DNA of 64,000 nt, taken from assembly GCA_051861205.1 (NCBI GenBank), contig JBHYDC010000002.1, forward strand, positions 62,001-126,000. Direction: 5' to 3'. Of this stretch, positions 36,461 through 44,607 are shown in pieces. Every line of letters begins with the position of its first letter. Positions within the stretch are counted from its first letter, which is position 1. The notes below the pieces were generated by a model. That model saw only the letters and a program-made list of their open reading frames with translations, ran no database searches and was not told the origin of the DNA. The stretch is from JBHYDC01 sp051861205. Its GTDB lineage: Bacteria > Pseudomonadota > Alphaproteobacteria > Rhizobiales > Pleomorphomonadaceae. A program made the position numbers and the translations under genes.

Positions 36461-37357
36461 TCATTCGGCCGGTTCGAGGGCTTCTTCTCCGATCGCCACC
36501 ATCATGGCCAGCGTGCGTGTGGCCATGTCGGCATGCAGGCGCTCGACCATCCGCCCGTCGATGCGAAGCACGCCCTTGCCAGTATTCTCCGGCTCGGCGA
36601 AAGCCGCCACGATCCGCCGCGCCCACGTCACCTCCGCCGCGCTTGGGCTGAAGATCCGATTGGCGCCTTCGATCTGGAGCGGGTGGATCAGCGTTTTGCC
36701 GTCAAAGCCCATATCACGCGCTGCGGCGCACTCGTCCTTGAACCCGGAGAGATCGTCGAGGTCGTTGTAAACCCCGTCGATAACAGCCAGTTCGTGCGCG
36801 CGCGCGGCAGCCAGCGTCATCATCAACCAGGGCAGCATGGCCGCACGTCCGGCGTTCAGGCGCGCGCCGGTGTCTTTGGCCAGATCGTTGGTTCCCATCA
36901 CAAATCCGGCCAGGCGTGCAGGACTTGCCGCGGCCAGTGCCGCGATCTCGCGCAGATTCAAGATCGCCATCGGCGTTTCGATCATCGCCCAAAGCGCGAT
37001 CGTGCCCTTAGGATCGGCGTGGCCGAGCATCTGGGTGGGCCCAGTGAGATCCGAGGGGCCATAAACCTTCGGAATCAGGATCCCATCCGGCCCCGCGGCG
37101 ATCGCGGCTTCGAGATCCGCCTCTCCCCAAGGCGTCGCCATGCCGTTGACGCGGATCAGAATTTCAGAGCGCCCGAAGCCGCCCACGCGCACCACATCGC
37201 GGACATAGGCCCGCGCGTCGTCCTTGATGTCCGGGGCGACCGAATCTTCAAGGTCGACGATCAGAACGTCCGCCCCAAGGCCGCGCGCTTTTTCGAGCGC
37301 TCGCGCATTCGAACCGGGGACATAAAGAACGCTGCGGCGGGGGCGAACGGCCGTCAT
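36461..37357 (-). CDS. CitE-like CoA-ester lyase (HpcH/HpaI aldolase family)
   Basis: A 298-aa TIM-barrel enzyme with RRSVLYVPGSNARALEKA, VDLEDSVAPD (metal and substrate site), VRVNG and FGTNDLA-like MGTNDLAKD. This is the CitE/malyl-CoA lyase group, which cleaves or hydrolyses 3-hydroxy-acyl-CoA esters such as malyl- or citramalyl-CoA. No citrate lyase CitD/CitF neighbours are present, so it is a stand-alone CitE-like enzyme. The start at 37357 is chosen because the residues upstream are Arg/Trp-rich and unlike the family. Confidence 0.88.
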   Translation of the reverse strand: MTAVRPRRSVLYVPGSNARALEKARGLGADVLIVDLEDSVAPDIKDDARAYVRDVVRVGGFGRSEILIRVNGMATPWGEADLEAAIAAGPDGILIPKVYGPSDLTGPTQMLGHADPKGTIALWAMIETPMAILNLREIAALAAASPARLAGFVMGTNDLAKDTGARLNAGRAAMLPWLMMTLAAARAHELAVIDGVYNDLDDLSGFKDECAAARDMGFDGKTLIHPLQIEGANRIFSPSAAEVTWARRIVAAFAEPENTGKGVLRIDGRMVERLHADMATRTLAMMVAIGEEALEPAE

Positions 37358-37418
37358 GTGGAGGAGCTCCGAGATTTTTTCTGCGCCGCAACATATTCGG
37401 AGCCATCGGCGCGGCCAA

Positions 37419-37781
37419 TCATCCCTTCGGCGCGGTGCCTCGCGGCGTCCCTGCCACATATCGCCGGTAGGCCTCGTCGACTTGGCGCTGATACGCCTCG
37501 CGTGTGATTTGGCGCCGGTCGACCTGCCTAGCGTAGAAGATCGACGCGCGCCAGAACGACAATTCACCATTGGTCAGCGTGTAGTTGGCACGCTGAATCT
37601 CGAACTGACGCCGGGCGGCCTCCTCGTAGGTGATCACGCCGCGGTTGCGAAGATCGGCAACGTCTTTTTTTTGCTCCTCGACGCTCATTTTGACCGAGGT
37701 CGTGCGCGGCATTTCCGGCGACACGCATCCGGCCATCACAGGGCCGATCAGAAACGCTATGGTCAAGATCCGAGCAAGCAT
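37419..37781 (-). CDS. Small lipoprotein of unknown function
   Basis: A 120-aa protein with a signal peptide and lipobox VMAGC, then a charged helical body (VEEQKKDVADLRNRGVITYEEAARRQFEIQ is broken here only for reference to its heptad-like pattern). It may start 15 nt earlier (another ATG). It follows the coiled-coil gene by 132 nt on the same strand. The 'Short C-terminal Domain'-like phrase LRNRGVITYEEAARR suggests an SHOCT-like helical hairpin. The role is unknown. Confidence 0.65.
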   Translation of the reverse strand: MLARILTIAFLIGPVMAGCVSPEMPRTTSVKMSVEEQKKDVADLRNRGVITYEEAARRQFEIQRANYTLTNGELSFWRASIFYARQVDRRQITREAYQRQVDEAYRRYVAGTPRGTAPKG

Positions 37782-37912
37782 GGCCGCCTCCAACATGACG
37801 ATGGAACTGAAGGCGACGGAAAGGAACGGTCGCCGTCATCGACAACGAACCGGCCGCTAAGTTGTTCGCCGAAGGCTGAAGTTTCCGCCAAAGCTTATGG
37901 ATTAGGTGGGAA

Positions 37913-39313
37913 TCAGAACCCGCCGCCCGTGCGAAATCCACCGCCGCCCGAGCCTCCGCCCGTACGGAAACCGCCGCCGGACCGTCCGCCGCCGCCGCCC
38001 CAGCTTCCTCCGCCACCGATTCTTGGCCGGGGCCGGCGCCGGTATTCCTTGCCGAGCGCGTCGTCGAGATTGCGCGACGACAGGGCGCCGCGAATGATGC
38101 CCTCGATCACGCTGCCGATCACGACGCCGCTGGAGAATTCACCCCAGGGATTCTGGTAGCCGCGCTCGCGGAAGGTCCCGCGCGAGCGTTCCAACTCCAC
38201 ACGCTTATTGGCCAGATCGATCGAGGCTTTGCGCACTTCCTCGGCCTGCGCGGTGGCGCGCACCAGATCGCGTTCGATGTCCTGAAGCTTCTGAACGATT
38301 TTTTCGTCTTCGGTTCCCGGTGTCTTCAACGCCTCCTGGTAGAGCGAGCGAAGGTCGTCGCGGGCGTAAGCCGCCGCGAGTTCGTCGAGCACCGACCGCA
38401 CCTCCGGATCGGTGCTGCCGTCCAAAAGCACATGCGTTTCCTCGTCGGCCTTCGCCAACTCCGCCTCGCCTTTCGCCACCTCGGCTTCCGCCGCCTGCAC
38501 CGCTGCCTCGGCTGCGTCGGCGGCTTTCTCCAGCGGTTCGATCCCTTGCGCCACCAGCATCTCGCGCTCGATCGCTTCCAGCGCAGCGCGCTCGGCGTCG
38601 ATCGTCGCCGCCTGACGCGCCGCATGTTCGCGCAAGCGAAGCGGGATCTCGTTCAGCATGAAGAAGTTGCGCCGGGCGATCTCGAACCCGATCAGCGCGG
38701 CCACCTTGCCGTCGAAGAAACGCGTCAACGGTCCCGCCCGGTAGCCGCTGGTGCCGTATTTCGCGCGCCAGAGATAAACGAACAGGCTGTCGCTTTCGAA
38801 CGGCACCCGCTTTTCCGCCAGATCCGCCTCGGCCTGCTTGGCCTTTTCCTCCGCGCTTGCCGCCGTGGCCTCGGCCTTGGCGATCTTTTCCTTCTGTGCC
38901 AGCCAAGCCGGATCTTGCGAAACAACCGCCTCGACGGCGTGCTCCTTGGCCTCCAGCGCGGCCACCGCCGCGTCGCGGGCGTCGACCGCCGCATCGCGCC
39001 GGCGTTCTGTGGCCTCCAGCTTTTCCGCCACGCCCGCCCGCCGCTTGGCGGCGGCGTCCAGGCTTCCGCGCCGCCGTTCCAAGACGCCCACCGCGCGCCG
39101 CTCGGCGCTGTCGAGGCGGCCCACCACTTCATCGCGCGCAAGCGCGTCCAGCCGAAGCGTCGCGAGCGCGCGGTACCCGTCGGCCTCGGCCGCCCGCAGC
39201 CGTTCGATCTCGGCCTGGGCCGAACTCAACATCGCCACGAGCCGGTCCTCGTCGCGCCGAACTCCCTGGATCGCCCGTTCGATGGAAGCGAAAGCCTCCT
39301 GCGCGGAAATCAT
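37913..39313 (-). CDS. Long coiled-coil protein with a Gly-rich FRTGGG-repeat tail
   Basis: A 466-aa, Ala/Glu/Arg-rich protein. Two long coiled-coil stretches (about 1-165 and 225-385) flank a less charged segment containing LFVYLWRAKYGTSGY and LIGFEIARRNFFMLNEIP (about 175-225). The last 30 residues are almost only Gly, Ser, Arg, Phe and Thr, with the unit GGGFRTGGG repeated to the end. No signal peptide is seen. It is the third gene of a tight minus-strand cassette (9-nt gap to the DUF6384-like gene). I do not recognise a function; a scaffold or membrane-associated filament is conceivable. Confidence 0.75.
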   Translation of the reverse strand: MISAQEAFASIERAIQGVRRDEDRLVAMLSSAQAEIERLRAAEADGYRALATLRLDALARDEVVGRLDSAERRAVGVLERRRGSLDAAAKRRAGVAEKLEATERRRDAAVDARDAAVAALEAKEHAVEAVVSQDPAWLAQKEKIAKAEATAASAEEKAKQAEADLAEKRVPFESDSLFVYLWRAKYGTSGYRAGPLTRFFDGKVAALIGFEIARRNFFMLNEIPLRLREHAARQAATIDAERAALEAIEREMLVAQGIEPLEKAADAAEAAVQAAEAEVAKGEAELAKADEETHVLLDGSTDPEVRSVLDELAAAYARDDLRSLYQEALKTPGTEDEKIVQKLQDIERDLVRATAQAEEVRKASIDLANKRVELERSRGTFRERGYQNPWGEFSSGVVIGSVIEGIIRGALSSRNLDDALGKEYRRRPRPRIGGGGSWGGGGGRSGGGFRTGGGSGGGGFRTGGGF

Positions 39314-39322
39314 CGCTTATCC

Positions 39323-40276
39323 CTACCAGCTTGTGATCGCGCCGCCCTCGACGGGCATGAGATAGACCGGGTCCAGCGCTCCGCGCGGCTTTTGCGCAAG
39401 CACGTTATCTTCCACGATGCCGTCGTCCTGCTTGTCCGCGCCCACGCGGTCGTAGGTCGCTTTCGGCACCCGCACGGCCCATTTGTCGACGATGCTCGTC
39501 TTGCCGTCTTCCTCGCTCGTGACGGGCAGCGAGAGAAGCTCGCCATTCCCCGTCACCGCTTCCACGATCAGGTAATAGTTTCGCGTCCCCTCGTTCACGT
39601 CGGGAATCCGGTAGACGCCGGTCCGCTCGCCCGGCCGCGATATGATCTTGAGGTCATACTCCCGCACCAAACGCTCGCGAAGCTGGTCCAGCCCCGTCAC
39701 CGCCGCGCGCGCCTTCACTGCATCGCCGCGGGCAAGCGCCGCCCGGCCATCCGCTACGAGCGCTTCTGCTGCCTTCAGGGCCGCATCGTCCTTGGCCTCG
39801 GCAAGCGTAGCGGCGCTGGCCGCCTCCAGGCTTCTCGGCAGAGTTTCGGCCAGTTCGATCCGCGCTTCGGTTGCCGCCCGTTCCGCCGCGCCCTCGCTCC
39901 AGGTCAGATATCCCCAGCCGGCAGCCGCCGCGATGAGGAACACTGCGATCCCCGCGCCAACCCGCCTTCGATGCATCCAGGCTTTGGCCAGCGTTACCGC
40001 GAAGCTTGGCACGGGGGGCGTGTAGCTGAACCGGCTTTCCTTCAGCGCCTGAATGCCCTCGTCCAGGATCCGGTCGGATACGGTGAGCCCTTGACCCTCA
40101 TAGAGTGTCCGCAGCCGGTCCTTCAGCGCATGGTCGCGATCTTCCTGCGACAGTTCCTTCTCGATCAGGCCTTCCTGGTGACGAAGCGTGTCCACCACGT
40201 CCATCGCCAGCATCAGATCGTCGAGTTTCGGAGCCGGGCCCGCTTCGGTCGCGGGCAGGGCCGCGGTATCAGCCAT
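39323..40276 (-). CDS. DUF6384-like single-pass membrane protein
   Basis: A 317-aa protein. The N-terminal cytoplasmic part (about 1-105) is helical (DDLMLAMDVVDTLRHQEGLIEKEL), followed by one membrane helix near 110-125 (AGIAVFLIAAAAGWGYLTW). Next comes an Ala-rich coiled coil (about 128-195) and a C-terminal beta-rich domain of about 120 residues ending WAVRVPKATYDRV..DGI. I believe this is what Pfam calls DUF6384, from memory. It overlaps the TelA/KlaA-like gene by 8 nt and is 9 nt ahead of the Gly-tailed coiled-coil gene, so the three are co-expressed and probably work together. Confidence 0.75.
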   Translation of the reverse strand: MADTAALPATEAGPAPKLDDLMLAMDVVDTLRHQEGLIEKELSQEDRDHALKDRLRTLYEGQGLTVSDRILDEGIQALKESRFSYTPPVPSFAVTLAKAWMHRRRVGAGIAVFLIAAAAGWGYLTWSEGAAERAATEARIELAETLPRSLEAASAATLAEAKDDAALKAAEALVADGRAALARGDAVKARAAVTGLDQLRERLVREYDLKIISRPGERTGVYRIPDVNEGTRNYYLIVEAVTGNGELLSLPVTSEEDGKTSIVDKWAVRVPKATYDRVGADKQDDGIVEDNVLAQKPRGALDPVYLMPVEGGAITSW

Positions 40277-41450
40277 TGATCACCAGCGCATTGCCTTCCG
40301 CCGCCAGCCGCGCCATGCGGCGCTTGCCGTCTTCCACGGCCGTGCGGATTTCCTCGGAGTTCTTCGTCGCCAGGGTCCGCATCTCGTCGATGATCTCCGT
40401 CGAGCGTTCCTGGAAGGTCACGACGCTGTCGACGAGTTTCTTCACCGCATCCGCCCGCACGGTCGGTCCATAGCCCGCCTTCAGCGCCTCTTCCTGTACC
40501 TTGCCGCCGATTTCAGCCAGCACCTCGATCGACTTCGACACGCCTTCCTTCATGGAGTTCAGCGTCTCGGTCGATTCATGCAGCCCGAACAGGCCGGTGA
40601 ACGAGGCCTTGAGCGCCGTCAGCACGGATTCGTTGGTGGAGAAGAACGACACCGCCTGCTGATACACCCGCTCCTTGGCGCTGGTCGTCTGCATCAGACG
40701 CGCCATGATCACTTCTGAGGTGTTGTAGCCGATCGTCAGATTGTCGGCGAGATCCTTGGCCACCTGATAGCGGCCGTCCTCGTTCTGCATGCGCCGGAGG
40801 TGCTCGTCGCGCACCAGTTCCAGCCGCGCACGCCCCGCCAAGTCGTCGGCTGTGAACGCCGCCACCGCTTCCGACGCGGTCTTCAGCTCGGCTTTGGCCG
40901 CCTCCAGTTTCGCCTCGGCCGATTTCAGAACCTCCAACGCGGCCACTTCCGCCTGCTTCAGCGCGCCTCGGAAATCCCGGTAAGCCTCAAGGATGATGTG
41001 CTCGCGCTCGATGTTCGCCTTGGTGTCCCGGGCGACCGAAAGATAGCTATCGCGGATCCCATCGAAGCGCGCTGCGATATCGCCGCGCGAAATCTTCATC
41101 CAGGCATTGGTGGTGCGCTCAAAGAAGTCGATCTTGCCGTCGCCGATTTGGTCGACCATGCGCTTGGCATCATCGCGGATCGAGTTGAACGCCTCGGTGA
41201 TCTCTTTGTAGCGCTCGCCGATCGACATCTCGGAGATTTGCTCGCGCACCACCTCGTTGAACACGCTCATCTGCGTCAGCGTGCGGGTGATGACGGCGAT
41301 CTTATTGGGATCGAGGTCGGTGATCTTCTCCAAGAGGCCCACGATCGGCGCTTCCTGAGGTCCGGACGGCATCAGGCCAAGGTCGCGCAGGCTCGCCATC
41401 GCCCTGTCGAGATATTGCATCGGCGTCTTCACGATCGGATCGGACACGGC
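40269..41450 (-). CDS. Coiled-coil protein, TelA/KlaA-like
   Basis: A 393-aa, almost entirely helical cytoplasmic protein. GTG at 41450 follows GGGAGG; a TTG 12 nt upstream is less well placed. The segment NLTIGYNTSEVIMARLMQTTSAKERVY is interrupted here only to note that it, the following VSFFSTNESVLTAL, and the repeated helices recall the toxic-anion-resistance (TelA/KlaA) family. Similarity is judged by eye. It heads the three-gene cassette, coupled by overlap to the DUF6384-like gene. Possible roles include envelope stress or phage/tellurite tolerance, but nothing here proves one. Confidence 0.65.
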   Translation of the reverse strand, partial: AVSDPIVKTPMQYLDRAMASLRDLGLMPSGPQEAPIVGLLEKITDLDPNKIAVITRTLTQMSVFNEVVREQISEMSIGERYKEITEAFNSIRDDAKRMVDQIGDGKIDFFERTTNAWMKISRGDIAARFDGIRDSYLSVARDTKANIEREHIILEAYRDFRGALKQAEVAALEVLKSAEAKLEAAKAELKTASEAVAAFTADDLAGRARLELVRDEHLRRMQNEDGRYQVAKDLADNLTIGYNTSEVIMARLMQTTSAKERVYQQAVSFFSTNESVLTALKASFTGLFGLHESTETLNSMKEGVSKSIEVLAEIGGKVQEEALKAGYGPTVRADAVKKLVDSVVTFQERSTEIIDEMRTLATKNSEEIRTAVEDGKRRMARLAAEGNALVING

Positions 41451-41758
41451 CACTCCTCCCAACTCCGTAACCCCCCGTCAATGTAATGGCTTGAACCCGG
41501 TCCGCAATGCATCGGGCGGTCTAGGAAACTAGGAAATGCGAACTCTCCTTGGCCCGCTCCCGAGGCGGCATCTTTGAAGCGCCTCTGACGCGCCGGAACG
41601 ATCACTCCAGCCTCGCGTTCGTCCCGGTGTGAGTTCAGATGGGGTGGCGGGGAATGCCGGCACCCGGCGGCCACCTTCGAGCGATCCGGCTTCGATGGTG
41701 GCCGTTTCCGTTGTGGCGTCATTGATGGCGTCGATACTCAAGCGCAAGGACCCCCGCC
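41451..41758. other. Intergenic region between divergent genes, no gene seen
   Basis: About 300 bp between the coiled-coil cassette (minus) and the alpha/beta hydrolase (plus). Frames here have Arg/Pro-rich translations without start signals and look non-coding. It should hold both promoters. I see no clear palindrome or RNA. Confidence 0.5.
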
Positions 41759-42724
41759 ATGAACGCCAACGCCCTCTCTCCCCTTCGCGGCCCCTTTTCC
41801 GTCAAGCCCTGGATGCTTGTCGCCGGCGTCACGCTTGCGAGCACTGCGCTCGCCGCGCACTTGGCCGCGCGCCGCACCGAGCGGATGAACCCGCCCAAGG
41901 GCCGCTTCGTCGAGGTGGACGGCGTTCGCCTGCACTGGCTCGAACGAGGCGATGGACCGCCGCTCGTTCTGCTGCACGGCAACGGGGCGATGATGCAGGA
42001 CTTCCTCGCCAGTCCGCTCGTATCGGCTGCCGCCCGTGAATACCGTGTCATCCTGTTTGACCGGCCGGGTTACGGCTATTCCTCCCGCCCGCGATTGCGG
42101 TCCTTTTCGCCGGAGGCCCAGGCCGATCTTCTGGTGAAGGCGCTCGGCCGCATCGGGGTAGAGCGGCCCATCGTGCTCGGCCATAGCTGGGGCGCGCTGG
42201 TCGCTGCGGCCATGGCGCTGCGGCATCCCGATCAAATCCGGTCCGTGGTGCTCGTCTCCGGCTATTTCTTCCCCACGATCCGCGCCGATGTGCCGGGCCT
42301 TTCGGTGCCCGCCATTCCGATCTTGGGAGACATCGTCCGCTACACGGTCGCACCGCTTCTGGCGCGTCTCACTTGGCCGCTGATGATGCGCCGTCTATTC
42401 GGGCCGCGCGAGGTTCCCGCCGCTTTCCGGCGCGTTTTCTCAAAAGAAATGGCCATGCGGCCCTCGCAGTTGAGGGCCGCCGCGGCTGAATCGGCGAGTA
42501 TGATTCCCGCTGCCCGCCGTCTGTCAGCAAATTACGACCGCATAAAAATACCGGTCGCGATCGTGGCCGGCCGCGACGATAGACAAGTCATGACGGCGGA
42601 TCAGTCCGGCCGTCTCGCCGAAGAAATCAAGGATTCGCGATCGAACATCGTGGCCGATGTCGGCCACATGATCCACCATGGCGAGCCTGCCGCCGTCCTT
42701 GCCGCGATCGATCTGGCGCGCTGA
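41759..42724 (+). CDS. Alpha/beta-fold hydrolase
   Basis: A 321-aa hydrolase with an N-terminal hydrophobic segment (about residues 15-32, MLVAGVTLASTALAAHLAA) that may anchor it to the membrane. The fold motifs are LLHGNGAMMQDF (oxyanion), nucleophile elbow GHSWGALVA with Ser, late acidic residue around VAGRDDRQV, and catalytic His in DVGHMIHHGEP. Substrate unknown; such proteins include esterases, lipases and haloperoxidases. It is a single gene, followed by a convergent small gene. Confidence 0.85.
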   Translation: MNANALSPLRGPFSVKPWMLVAGVTLASTALAAHLAARRTERMNPPKGRFVEVDGVRLHWLERGDGPPLVLLHGNGAMMQDFLASPLVSAAAREYRVILFDRPGYGYSSRPRLRSFSPEAQADLLVKALGRIGVERPIVLGHSWGALVAAAMALRHPDQIRSVVLVSGYFFPTIRADVPGLSVPAIPILGDIVRYTVAPLLARLTWPLMMRRLFGPREVPAAFRRVFSKEMAMRPSQLRAAAAESASMIPAARRLSANYDRIKIPVAIVAGRDDRQVMTADQSGRLAEEIKDSRSNIVADVGHMIHHGEPAAVLAAIDLAR

Positions 42725-42771
42725 CGCCGTGGCTGAGGGGGAGGGGGATGCGCGAGGCGGTATGCGGGGGC

Positions 42772-42960
42772 TCAGTCGGCCCCCTCCTCCTCGGCAATCA
42801 GGGTCTCGACGGCAACGATGGTTGCTTCGAGATCGGCAATCCGCCGAATCACATTTTCAGGCGGCATCGAGTCGCTGGCGGCGGCAGCTTCGATGAGTGC
42901 TTTCTGCGCGCTGCGCAGGCGATCTGAAAGAATGGTAAGTCTTGACAATTGCATACTCAT
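42772..42960 (-). CDS. Small acidic helical protein, unknown
   Basis: A 62-aa protein (from the ATG at 42960; another in-frame ATG is at 42954 and a TTG at 42981). It is predicted helical, with heptad-like Leu/Ile (LSRLTILSDRLRSAQKAL, then IADLEATIVAVETLIAEEE). Its even amphipathic pattern and length suggest a real small gene. The evidence is limited to composition, and no function is proposed. Confidence 0.5.
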   Translation of the reverse strand: MSMQLSRLTILSDRLRSAQKALIEAAAASDSMPPENVIRRIADLEATIVAVETLIAEEEGAD

Positions 42961-43057
42961 CGGAAGAAGGACCTTAGACAAAGATTCTCTAGCCTAAGCC
43001 TAGGCGGCTTGCAGCAGAATTCACCGGCCGAAGCGACATTTCACGCAATAGAGTTGA

Positions 43058-43267
43058 TTAGCTGCTCCGGCTTGCCGTCCGAGGATCGACTAGACCGCAG
43101 CGCCAACGCTTCATCGCCCATTTGGGATGGCTGTTTAACCACTCCATGGCCGCTTGTTGGCCATAGAGGGTACAAGCCATCAAAGGCCCATCGAACGCGC
43201 GGGTCTCGACCCGGCATTCGTTCGCGTTGACCAGCATGCAGAAGGTGAAGGCAATCTGTACGATCAT
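43058..43267 (-). CDS. Small protein of unknown function, Cys-containing
   Basis: 69 aa from the ATG at 43267, with GGGGGA 7 nt upstream. It opens MIVQIAFTFCMLVNANECR, continues with a CTLYGQQAAMEWLNSHPKW segment and ends WRCGLVDPRTASRSS. The pattern (hydrophobic start, three or four Cys, GQQ.A..W...HP.W) recalls small conserved proteins of alphaproteobacterial genomes, often near phage-like regions. The Shine-Dalgarno lies inside a GC hairpin (separate entry), so translation may be controlled. Confidence 0.6.
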   Translation of the reverse strand: MIVQIAFTFCMLVNANECRVETRAFDGPLMACTLYGQQAAMEWLNSHPKWAMKRWRCGLVDPRTASRSS

Positions 43268-43275
43268 GAAAAAAT

Positions 43276-43288
43276 CCCCCTGAGGGGG
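43276..43288 (-). promoter_or_regulatory. GC hairpin sequestering the Shine-Dalgarno of the 69-aa gene
   Basis: On the minus strand, CCCCC-TCA-GGGGG is followed by ATTTTTTC and then the ATG. This looks like a short terminator/attenuator placed immediately before the start codon, with the G run also serving as ribosome binding site. The loop is only 3 nt. The regulatory role is inference. Confidence 0.4.
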
Positions 43289-43479
43289 GGACACGAATGC
43301 ACGCGCGCGTCCTATTCAAAACGACATGGCCCACCCCGGCGCAAGAGTGCCGTGTGCTCTCTCCCGTCGCAATGACGGGAAAGGCTAAGATGCATCGTAC
43401 ATCTATTATCGCGATCAGGTGTGTCTCGAACAACGCGCCTTTGGGCTGCAAGAGCTGCCTAAACCGCAAAGATCCCGGC

Positions 43480-43863
43480 TCATAGCAAGAGCGGTTCGCC
43501 TTGCCTGTCGGTCCTGACGGCGTCGCTGGCGCGGCCGTCCGGCGCCGGCGCATCCGGGTCGTAGAATCGCATCCCGAGCGCGCGGGACGAAACTTCAAGC
43601 GCTTCGCCTTCGATGATGCCTTTCGACTTGGTGCAAATGTAGAAAGCACCCTGATCGACCTTGCGAAAAATCGCCATCACCGTTTCCCCGTCGAGCGGGT
43701 ACCCGACGATTATGGTCCTATGCTCGCCATCTTTTTTGAAGTTAACTTCGTAGTATCTATCAGGCTCTAACTCGCCAACGTGTTCATATAATCTGCGCTT
43801 CATCCGATGATATAATATATCCGCCTCGGCCGGATTAGGGACATAAGGTACAAAGAACTTCAT
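43480..43863 (-). CDS. Hypothetical protein with MKFFVPYV start
   Basis: 127 aa from the ATG at 43863. It is soluble with a mixed alpha/beta pattern (MKFFVPYVPNPAEADILYHRMK, broken only here in reading, then VNFKKDG and TIIVGYPLDG) and an acidic, Pro/Asp-rich C-terminal tail. I do not recognise it. A perfect 8-bp inverted repeat lies just upstream of the start and could be its operator. The local base composition is more AT-rich than the housekeeping block, and the gene sits 0.5 kb outside the left end of the integrated island. Confidence 0.6.
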   Translation of the reverse strand: MKFFVPYVPNPAEADILYHRMKRRLYEHVGELEPDRYYEVNFKKDGEHRTIIVGYPLDGETVMAIFRKVDQGAFYICTKSKGIIEGEALEVSSRALGMRFYDPDAPAPDGRASDAVRTDRQGEPLLL

Positions 43864-43876
43864 GCGAATTCCTAAG

Positions 43877-43896
43877 ATGTTGGAGTTATCCAACAT
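43877..43896. promoter_or_regulatory. 8-bp inverted repeat upstream of the 127-aa gene
   Basis: ATGTTGGA and TCCAACAT flank the spacer GTTA. It begins 14 bp upstream of the ATG at 43863 on the side from which the gene is transcribed, a place typical of a repressor operator. It is a sequence symmetry only. Confidence 0.45.
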
Positions 43897-44386
43897 ATCA
43901 CCACATCAATCCCGCTTATCTACGTCTCACGGGTAGTGATACTCCTACCGATAGAGATCTTGGCGCGGGATCTGATCGACCGGTACCTATCCATCTGTCC
44001 AACTGCAGATCTAAGGAGGTCTGCCCCGCTGCGCCGTTTGGCAAAGCTGAGTATGTTACCGCGATGTGGAACGGTGCAAACTGCCGGCCCTCCGGCAACA
44101 GGAGGGCGCCAGCCCCAGCATGCCGCCCGAGGTTTCCGGTTTGAAAACGCCAGACGGCCAGACGAGACTTCTCGCCTGCCGCGATCAACGGTCGCCTGCG
44201 GATGCCATCCCAGGACCCCGGTGGACGCGGGCTTGCGCGGGTTGAGCGGGGGATCTGCGGACCTGTGACAGCCAATAGTAAGCCTTCCGGCTACGGGGAT
44301 CACAGGCCATCTGTGCATGTCCACAGCGGTGATATTCGGCTGATATTCGACAGCTGCCCGCCGAAAATCGCTAAGTCATTGAAAAG
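43897..44386. other. Non-coding stretch left of the island
   Basis: About 490 bp with no convincing gene. Open frames here are Arg/Pro/Ser-rich and lack start signals. Two close copies of TGATATTCG occur near 44325-44350. The stretch may be remnant DNA of earlier insertions at this tRNA locus, which is a guess. Confidence 0.45.
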
Positions 44387-44438
44387 ACTGGCGCACCCGA
44401 CAAGATTCGAACTTGTGACCTCTGCCTTCGGAGGGCAG
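44387..44438. repeat. Left attachment site: 52-bp copy of the tRNA-Arg 3' part
   Basis: Identical base for base to 54440-54491. It spans the tRNA 3' end (with CCA), T arm, variable region and the anticodon-arm 3' strand plus loop. To its right the sequence diverges from the tRNA (AGGTCTG instead of CACTCTA), so this copy is not a functional tRNA. Confidence 0.95.
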
Positions 44439-44550
44439 AGGTCTGATATTCTCGGGTATTCCTACTAGTTCCTAGACGTATTGTTTTACAATCACTTAGC
44501 AAGATTGACGTTGGCTTGTGATTTCCCAAAATGGCCTGTAATGTCTCTGC

Positions 44551-44594
44551 GGTGGCTATTCGGTGGCTATTCGGTGGCTATTCGGTGGCTATTC
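44551..44594 (+). repeat. Four perfect tandem copies of an 11-bp unit
   Basis: Unit GGTGGCTATTC at 44551, 44562, 44573 and 44584, directly upstream of the integrase start (44608). The same unit recurs at the other end of the island at 54353-54374. The 11-bp phasing puts all copies on one face of the DNA, as for arm-type or excisionase binding sites. Confidence 0.9.
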
Positions 44595-44607
44595 AGAAGG
44601 TTCAGAC

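Noticed and set aside
41429..41747. Minus-strand frames upstream of the coiled-coil cassette
   Set aside because: Arg/Pro-rich translations with no start context. The region reads as a divergent promoter.
43041..43649. Long minus-strand frame over the small genes
   Set aside because: Ser/Arg/Pro-rich with no start signal. The 69-aa frame inside the same region has a ribosome site and a sensible composition.
44389..44460. Possible second tRNA gene at the left end of the island
   Set aside because: Only the 3' part of tRNA-Arg is present. The D arm and acceptor 5' strand are missing, so it is the att repeat.
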